Source of the DNA: Pycnopodia helianthoides
Taxonomy: Eukaryota > Echinodermata > Asteroidea > Forcipulatida > Asteriidae
Direction: 5' to 3'
Length of the DNA: 64,000 nucleotides
Assembly: GCA_032158295.1 (NCBI GenBank)
Contig: CM063251.1
Location: forward strand, 11,509,016-11,573,015
The notes beneath the pieces are model-generated. The model was not told the DNA's origin. It ran no database searches and worked only from the letters and a program-made list of their open reading frames with translations. This document shows positions 61,001 to 64,000 of the stretch, in pieces; position 1 is the first letter of the stretch; the number at the start of each line of letters is the position of its first letter. The position numbers and the translations under genes are program-made.

Positions 61001-63281
61001 CCGAATGTCTTGCTGACAGCCTGTGCTATGTTCTGAGGTTTCCCCCCCCCCTGCCAAACAAACTTTTTGATGTACTTTGGAGCCAGTAACTAGTGGAACC
61101 TTCCTGCATTTGTGTAATTCCAGGGGTTACTTTCGCACTTAAGGTCCTTTTTTGCATGTCTTCAATTATCACTTGATACAATTTTCCCATTTGTATGGAC
61201 ATGTTTATTGTGTTTGTAAAATTAGATGCAAAGGGCTATAGTCAAAGTAGGCTTTATGAACATAGTGAGCTGCATTGGCTGCGACTACAGTGCAGTGGCT
61301 TCGACTATGTCACAACTTTGGTTACATGTATGTAGTGTCAATGGCTCTGCACCATCACATGGCCGCTTTTCTTGTCCCCCGGGTCTCCCACTCTTTCCAC
61401 AGTGCAGCCAAATCCTTTGAGCAGGCGCTAGGAATGGAACAGTGGAGCAGATTGTTCATCGGTTTACTCAGCCAGCCAGCCCTGTAAACCAGGCCTAGGG
61501 CTGTGCTTAGTTGAAGGTATGAAGGTACCACGGTCTGTCCATGCACCAGCTATGTATGCCACAGGGACATAATTATTATGAGTCCCAGTGGTATCGCATA
61601 TATAGATGTGTATTTGACACAGTAGATGTACATGTGCCTGCAAATAATATGGACATCTGCGTGTATACACAATGCTTCACATTTTATTGGTTGAATTCCT
61701 GTTTGGAAAAAGGTTTGCCACGGACTGAAAGATTGGTGTTACTATTAATATATTTGCAATGAGGAACATTTACGTATATTTTGCTTTGCACACTTGTACA
61801 TGTTCATGAATTCTGCATTGTAAGACAGGAAATGCTATAAAATGTACCACTTAGAATATTTTTCAATGGTTGTACCTTTATTTTTTAAGTGCCTAGAACC
61901 AGCCAAAAGTGTCTCAACATCTTAATAGACATTCAGGCTTATACTGAAAACAATTTGAGTTGATTGGTATAATTGCATGTTTAATAACCTTTTAATTTTT
62001 TTCAAAAAATGGACAGAAAAGGCAGGTTTGTAACCTTTCCGTCCATTCTTGATGGAAATTCTAGGGTGATTTGAAAATAAACAAATCAATAAAAACAAAT
62101 GAATTATCTCAAATTATTTTTTAGCAAAGCCTCCATGTCCATTCACATGTTGAAACACTTTTGGGTGGGTTGAAGGACTTATACAAACTTTAAAAAGTAC
62201 AACTATTGGAAAAACTGCTAATGTGACAGATGCAAAGTGGAAGGTCTACCCTTTTTATTGTCCTGTTGTACAGTGTACTTAGAAAAAAGAAATCAAACTT
62301 TTGGACACTGACATCAGGTTCTTGTTCTATGCTGATACTATGTTTAATTTGATTATAGCATTTCTGAAAAGTATAGCCTATGTGTTCACTGTTTTAACCA
62401 TGAATGTGAACATGTCTTTTAAAAAGGTTTTTGAGAGTTTTGAATAAAAGAAAACTATATTTTACCTTTTTCAAACATTTTCTTACAACTTCAATGAATA
62501 TGTGACTTTTTTTACACCAACGTACAGAATAAGAGACAGATTGTTACAACTCTTTGGAAGCCAGTTAAACACATGACCAGACAAGTCTGTCAGTCTTGTG
62601 TTTTTCAGTTGAACAATATTACCTCACTGTAATATCTTGAACAAAAACAAATAATGCTTAATTGTTGACTTTGAGTCTGAAAAAATCCATGTTTGTTGTT
62701 GTGAGTAACAAAGTAAACTTAGTACCCATAAAGACAAATGAGATAAACTTTCTCTTAGTGCTTGTTCAAATAAAAAACAGTTAAATTCTCATTGTGACAA
62801 TTGTGTAGTTTATCAAAATCTTTCAAATTGAAAAACTGTTTTTCCTCCGTTTTTTTTTCATCATTGTCAATTATGTAAATTGTACCTTTAAGAGTTACAT
62901 TGTAAATTGCTGAAACTAAGTGAAGTTATATTGATTGAAGATTGAAATATTTGATCTGTTGCAGCTGCTCAAATAATCCAAGAGCGTAAGCATCAACACT
63001 TCTTGTCTTTGGGACCTCTGTCAACATCCAGCTCCTCCCTACCCAGCACCCCTCACTCCGTCCGAAGTAACAACTTTGGTATTCCAGGACCCTACCCTCA
63101 GGGCTCTAACACGGCCCCCAGTACTAACCATTCAAATAGTGGAGCGCCCCCAACACCGACTGCTGGACGCAGGAATCTGAGCGGTGGGAGCCGGGAGGGG
63201 AGTCGGGACTCCTCTCAGCCCAGTCCGAGTAGCACCCCAAATTTCACGCGGAAATCAAGGCGGAAGTCCAACTTATTTACA
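48949..63281 (+). CDS. AGAP: AGAP (centaurin-gamma) ArfGAP gene, N-terminal half: five exons, 3' end outside window
   Basis: Joined exons 48949-49007, 52236-52323, 53479-53706, 59980-60114 and 62965-63281 give about 275 codons, with phases 1-0-1-1-1-0 all consistent and GT/AG at every junction. The translation runs through [11 protein letters not shown], a P-loop (GSLTSGKS), EESPEGGRFKKE, the DEGGPPE switch-II-like motif, [24 protein letters not shown] and a Ser/Pro-rich linker ending [11 protein letters not shown]. This order is diagnostic of AGAP proteins. Known of the family: an N-terminal GTPase-like domain, split PH domain, ArfGAP zinc finger and ankyrin repeats; it stimulates GTP hydrolysis on Arf GTPases and acts in endosomal and AP-adaptor trafficking. 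Here only the GTPase domain and linker are present; the rest lies past 64000. The usual upstream coding segment (the AAIRAEIQRFES-like region) was not found. Vertebrate paralogue identity (AGAP1, 2 or 3) cannot be assigned. The SFVNSQEW entry residues look closest to AGAP3 from memory of the family. Confidence 0.95.
49493..49700 (+). repeat. Degenerate GGATCC minisatellite in AGAP intron
   Basis: Recurrent tgggatccc / gtgggatc units of irregular length (9-20 bp), about a dozen, with drifted versions such as ggtgtcccagttaag. Confidence 0.75.
50406..50818. mobile_element. Degenerate TTAA MITE
   Basis: The left end ttaaggtagggtcatagatt matches the element at 51477. The right end, cttatgaccctgccttcaa, is its diverged complement. 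The interior retains the gagaaaggactcccttcgagg block seen in related copies. Confidence 0.65.
51189..51202 (+). promoter_or_regulatory. RFX-type X-box in AGAP intron
   Basis: ATTGCCACGGCAAC matches the palindromic RFX consensus GTTGCCATGGCAAC at 12 of 14 positions. It sits in a roughly 250-bp repeat-poor, more GC-rich island (51050-51300) that contrasts with the surrounding AT-rich intron, which is suggestive of an intronic enhancer. Confidence 0.4.
51477..51952. mobile_element. TTAA-bounded MITE in AGAP intron
   Basis: Starts TTAAAGGTAGGGTCATAGAT and ends with the near-complement (aatctataaccctaccttt) plus TTAA. The interior shares words such as gaacagctgcagtgcttct and gcgaggtgacagcgg with the elements at 18525, 24963 and 32252. 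Non-coding. Confidence 0.85.
52236..52323 (+). CDS. AGAP: AGAP exon b: P-loop of the GTPase domain
   Basis: 88 nt, acceptor ctcttgacag, donor gaag|gtaaac, phase 0 in and phase 1 out. It encodes [17 protein letters not shown] followed by [21 protein letters not shown] fits the G1/P-loop consensus GxxxxGK(S/T), with Lys and Ser positioned for phosphate and magnesium contact. The following Thr/Ser-rich turn corresponds to switch I, which is atypical in AGAPs. Confidence 0.95.
52324..53478 (+). other. AGAP intron between exons b and c
   Basis: 1.15 kb, gtaaac...cacag. It is mostly unique-looking AT-rich sequence. A short inverted pair surrounds 52470-52520 (ccattttgggagtca / tgactcccgaaatgg). 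Near the 3' end is a homopolymer run of 15 T followed by 12 G. Confidence 0.85.
53479..53706 (+). CDS. AGAP: AGAP exon c: core of the GTPase domain
   Basis: 228 nt (76 codons), phase 1 in and out, acceptor ccatcacag, donor caag|gtacga (weak at +5). It encodes [28 protein letters not shown] (switch II, DEGG in place of the Ras DTAG), [18 protein letters not shown], and PMILVGTQ, the start of the guanine-specificity motif. AGAPs use GTQD rather than the Ras NKxD. A T15-G12 run followed by tttcag lies about 86 nt upstream of the acceptor and resembles a decoy 3' splice site. Confidence 0.95.
53762..54154. mobile_element. TTAA-bounded MITE, copy 2, inside AGAP intron
   Basis: 393 bp, same orientation and terminal inverted repeats as 30111-30499. 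It begins only 55 bp after the exon c donor. Confidence 0.88.
55625..55870 (+). repeat. Minisatellite, ~18-bp units, in AGAP intron
   Basis: More than ten degenerate units of the type gtgtaaaatcagaatggg, with variants ending caggacaggt. Confidence 0.85.
56498..56830. mobile_element. Probable inverted MITE fragment in AGAP intron
   Basis: Left end ttaaagggtgtgtacgacat. The interior, ccaattgagcttaacctttcac, is the reverse of the family word seen near 5285. The right end is uncertain. Confidence 0.4.
58440..58672. mobile_element. MITE-like fragment
   Basis: Contains cacaggttggttgtggatg and ends gatatactttcctttaagg, resembling the right end of the 32252 element. The left end was not found. Confidence 0.35.
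59279..59432. repeat. Dispersed repeat, copy 2, in AGAP intron
   Basis: cttgaaagaagtaaagcaat, agtccacactgtgtccaaac, gatgcacagagtctctaaac and aagggggacccagac align with 26496-26655 in the same orientation. Confidence 0.68.
59980..60114 (+). CDS. AGAP: AGAP exon d: C-terminal part of the GTPase domain
   Basis: 135 nt, phase 1 in and out. The acceptor is in the pyrimidine-rich stretch cacactttttcacacattcag and the donor is gatg|gtgagt, a near-perfect U1 site. It encodes [19 protein letters not shown], then [33 protein letters not shown] is the G5 (Ser/Thr-Cys-Ala) base-binding loop. The last roughly 40 nt of this exon and its donor are repeated in tandem in the following intron. Confidence 0.95.
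60071..60450 (+). repeat. 77-bp tandem array duplicating the AGAP exon d end plus its splice donor
   Basis: Five copies. The donor-equivalent positions are 60115, 60192, 60269, 60346 and 60423, a constant spacing of 77. Each copy carries a version of ggtctcaatgtgga...gagtcttccaagatg followed by ggtgagt and ggtgggtctt. Copies 1 to 4 keep a canonical gtgagt; copy 5 has gtgatt. Copy 1 is the real exon end. Copy 5 differs from it at only two of 38 aligned bases and still reads [13 protein letters not shown], while copies 2-4 have diverged. Confidence 0.93.
60115..62964 (+). other. AGAP intron between exons d and e
   Basis: 2.85 kb, gtgagt...ttgcag. The first roughly 330 bp are a 77-bp tandem array derived from the preceding exon-intron boundary. 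The rest is AT-rich and shows no other gene-like sequence. A polyC tract lies near 61045. Confidence 0.85.
62965..63281 (+). CDS. AGAP: AGAP exon e: Ser/Thr/Pro-rich linker between GTPase and PH domains
   Basis: 317 nt, acceptor tgatctgttgcag, donor aca|gtaagg, phase 1 in, phase 0 out. It encodes [19 protein letters not shown] (alpha-helical end of the GTPase domain), then a low-complexity linker rich in Ser, Pro, Thr, Gly and Asn. It closes with [16 protein letters not shown], a basic patch conserved across AGAPs just before the PH domain. The linker body is divergent, as expected for this disordered region. The next exon (family consensus begins SRKG) was not seen before the window ends. 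Confidence 0.93.
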
Positions 63282-64000
63282 GTAAGGCTCTCTCTCTATC
63301 TTATCAAGGCATCATACATTTTTATCATGCTGCCACTATCTTGGTCATGTTCCCTGTGTTCAGTAGTAGTAATGAATTCTGGGTACGTATACCAAAATGG
63401 GGTTCTGACTATTCCGACTGCTCGGCCTCAGTGTCATTGTATTGACTTAAATGGGAGAACGCAACAAACATAAGATGGCTGCACCATGATAAAGGTTTAT
63501 TGAACAGTAAGATTCAGGAATGAGAAATTTCAGACTTTTATCTGTATTCAGAATTTTTAAACCAGCCTGGTGAGGAAAATCAGCTATTACATGTAGTTGT
63601 TTTGGAATGTAAGAAATTTTGCTCGTTGAGCTACTTCTCAAGTGCTGAGGACTCTGTTCTCAAAAGCTCTATGAAATCTTCACCCCAAGGGTTTACCAAA
63701 AGGTGGAAAGGCCATCGTTTCAACATACCTCCTAAAATTTGGATCAGAGTTTCAAAGTTTTTTGTCAGCAATGACTTTCATCCCTGAAGGTTTAAAGCTT
63801 TGCATGGTGTAGGAAGTGAGCAGACAAAAAACTAGTTTACAAGAGCAACCATGTAATAATCACCTCTCCTGTTTATCATTTTCCTGAAGACGAAGAGAGT
63901 GTACCGTTCAAAATGTTGAGACTAATCTCTCCTCACGTTCTTCTCAATACCACCACTTCTGTTATGAAGAGATTATTTCATGGCTTATTAAAGCAATTGT
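63282..64000 (+). other. Start of the next AGAP intron, cut by the window end
   Basis: Begins gtaagg after the codon Thr of NLFT. The frame reads open from the exon to 63473 but loses family similarity at the donor. No PH-domain exon was recognised before position 64000. Confidence 0.7.

Noticed and set aside
63282..63473. Continuation of the AGAP exon past 63281
   Set aside because: Similarity to the family stops exactly at a canonical gtaagg donor, and the extension is hydrophobic and unrelated.

Overview
The window is eukaryotic, AT-rich, intron- and repeat-dominated animal DNA. Its only confidently recognisable protein-coding gene is an invertebrate AGAP (ArfGAP with GTPase, ankyrin repeat and PH domains; centaurin-gamma family). 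Five consecutive coding exons lie on the + strand in the last quarter (48949-63281). They encode the short conserved pre-GTPase segment, the whole Ras-like GTPase domain and the Ser/Thr/Pro-rich linker. The PH, ArfGAP and ankyrin exons must lie beyond position 64000. The usual first coding segment of the family was not found.

The organism is probably an echinoderm, most likely a sea star. This is inferred from a divergent single-type AGAP, tRNA-derived SINEs, abundant short TTAA-bounded terminal-inverted-repeat elements whose wording I associate with asteroid genomes, and extreme use of the palindromic word TACATGTA. The taxonomic call is an impression, not a search result.

Layout: 1-29200 is gene-free and carries MITEs, SINEs, tandem duplications and a striking 73-79 bp inverted repeat at 18051-18204. 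At 29309-29405 there is a short open segment followed by a good splice donor. Its phase matches the first recognised AGAP exon exactly, so it is a candidate alternative first exon. 29406-48948 is again repeat-rich and would be intron if that exon is real, otherwise mostly intergenic. 48949-63281 is AGAP with four introns. Intron 1 holds two MITEs, a GGATCC minisatellite and an RFX-type X-box. Intron 3 holds a MITE 55 bp from its donor and an 18-bp minisatellite. Intron 4 begins with a 77-bp tandem array that duplicates the 3' end of the preceding exon together with its splice donor.

No rRNA, functional tRNA, CRISPR array or prokaryotic gene organisation was seen. Most short open frames are chance products of repeat DNA.
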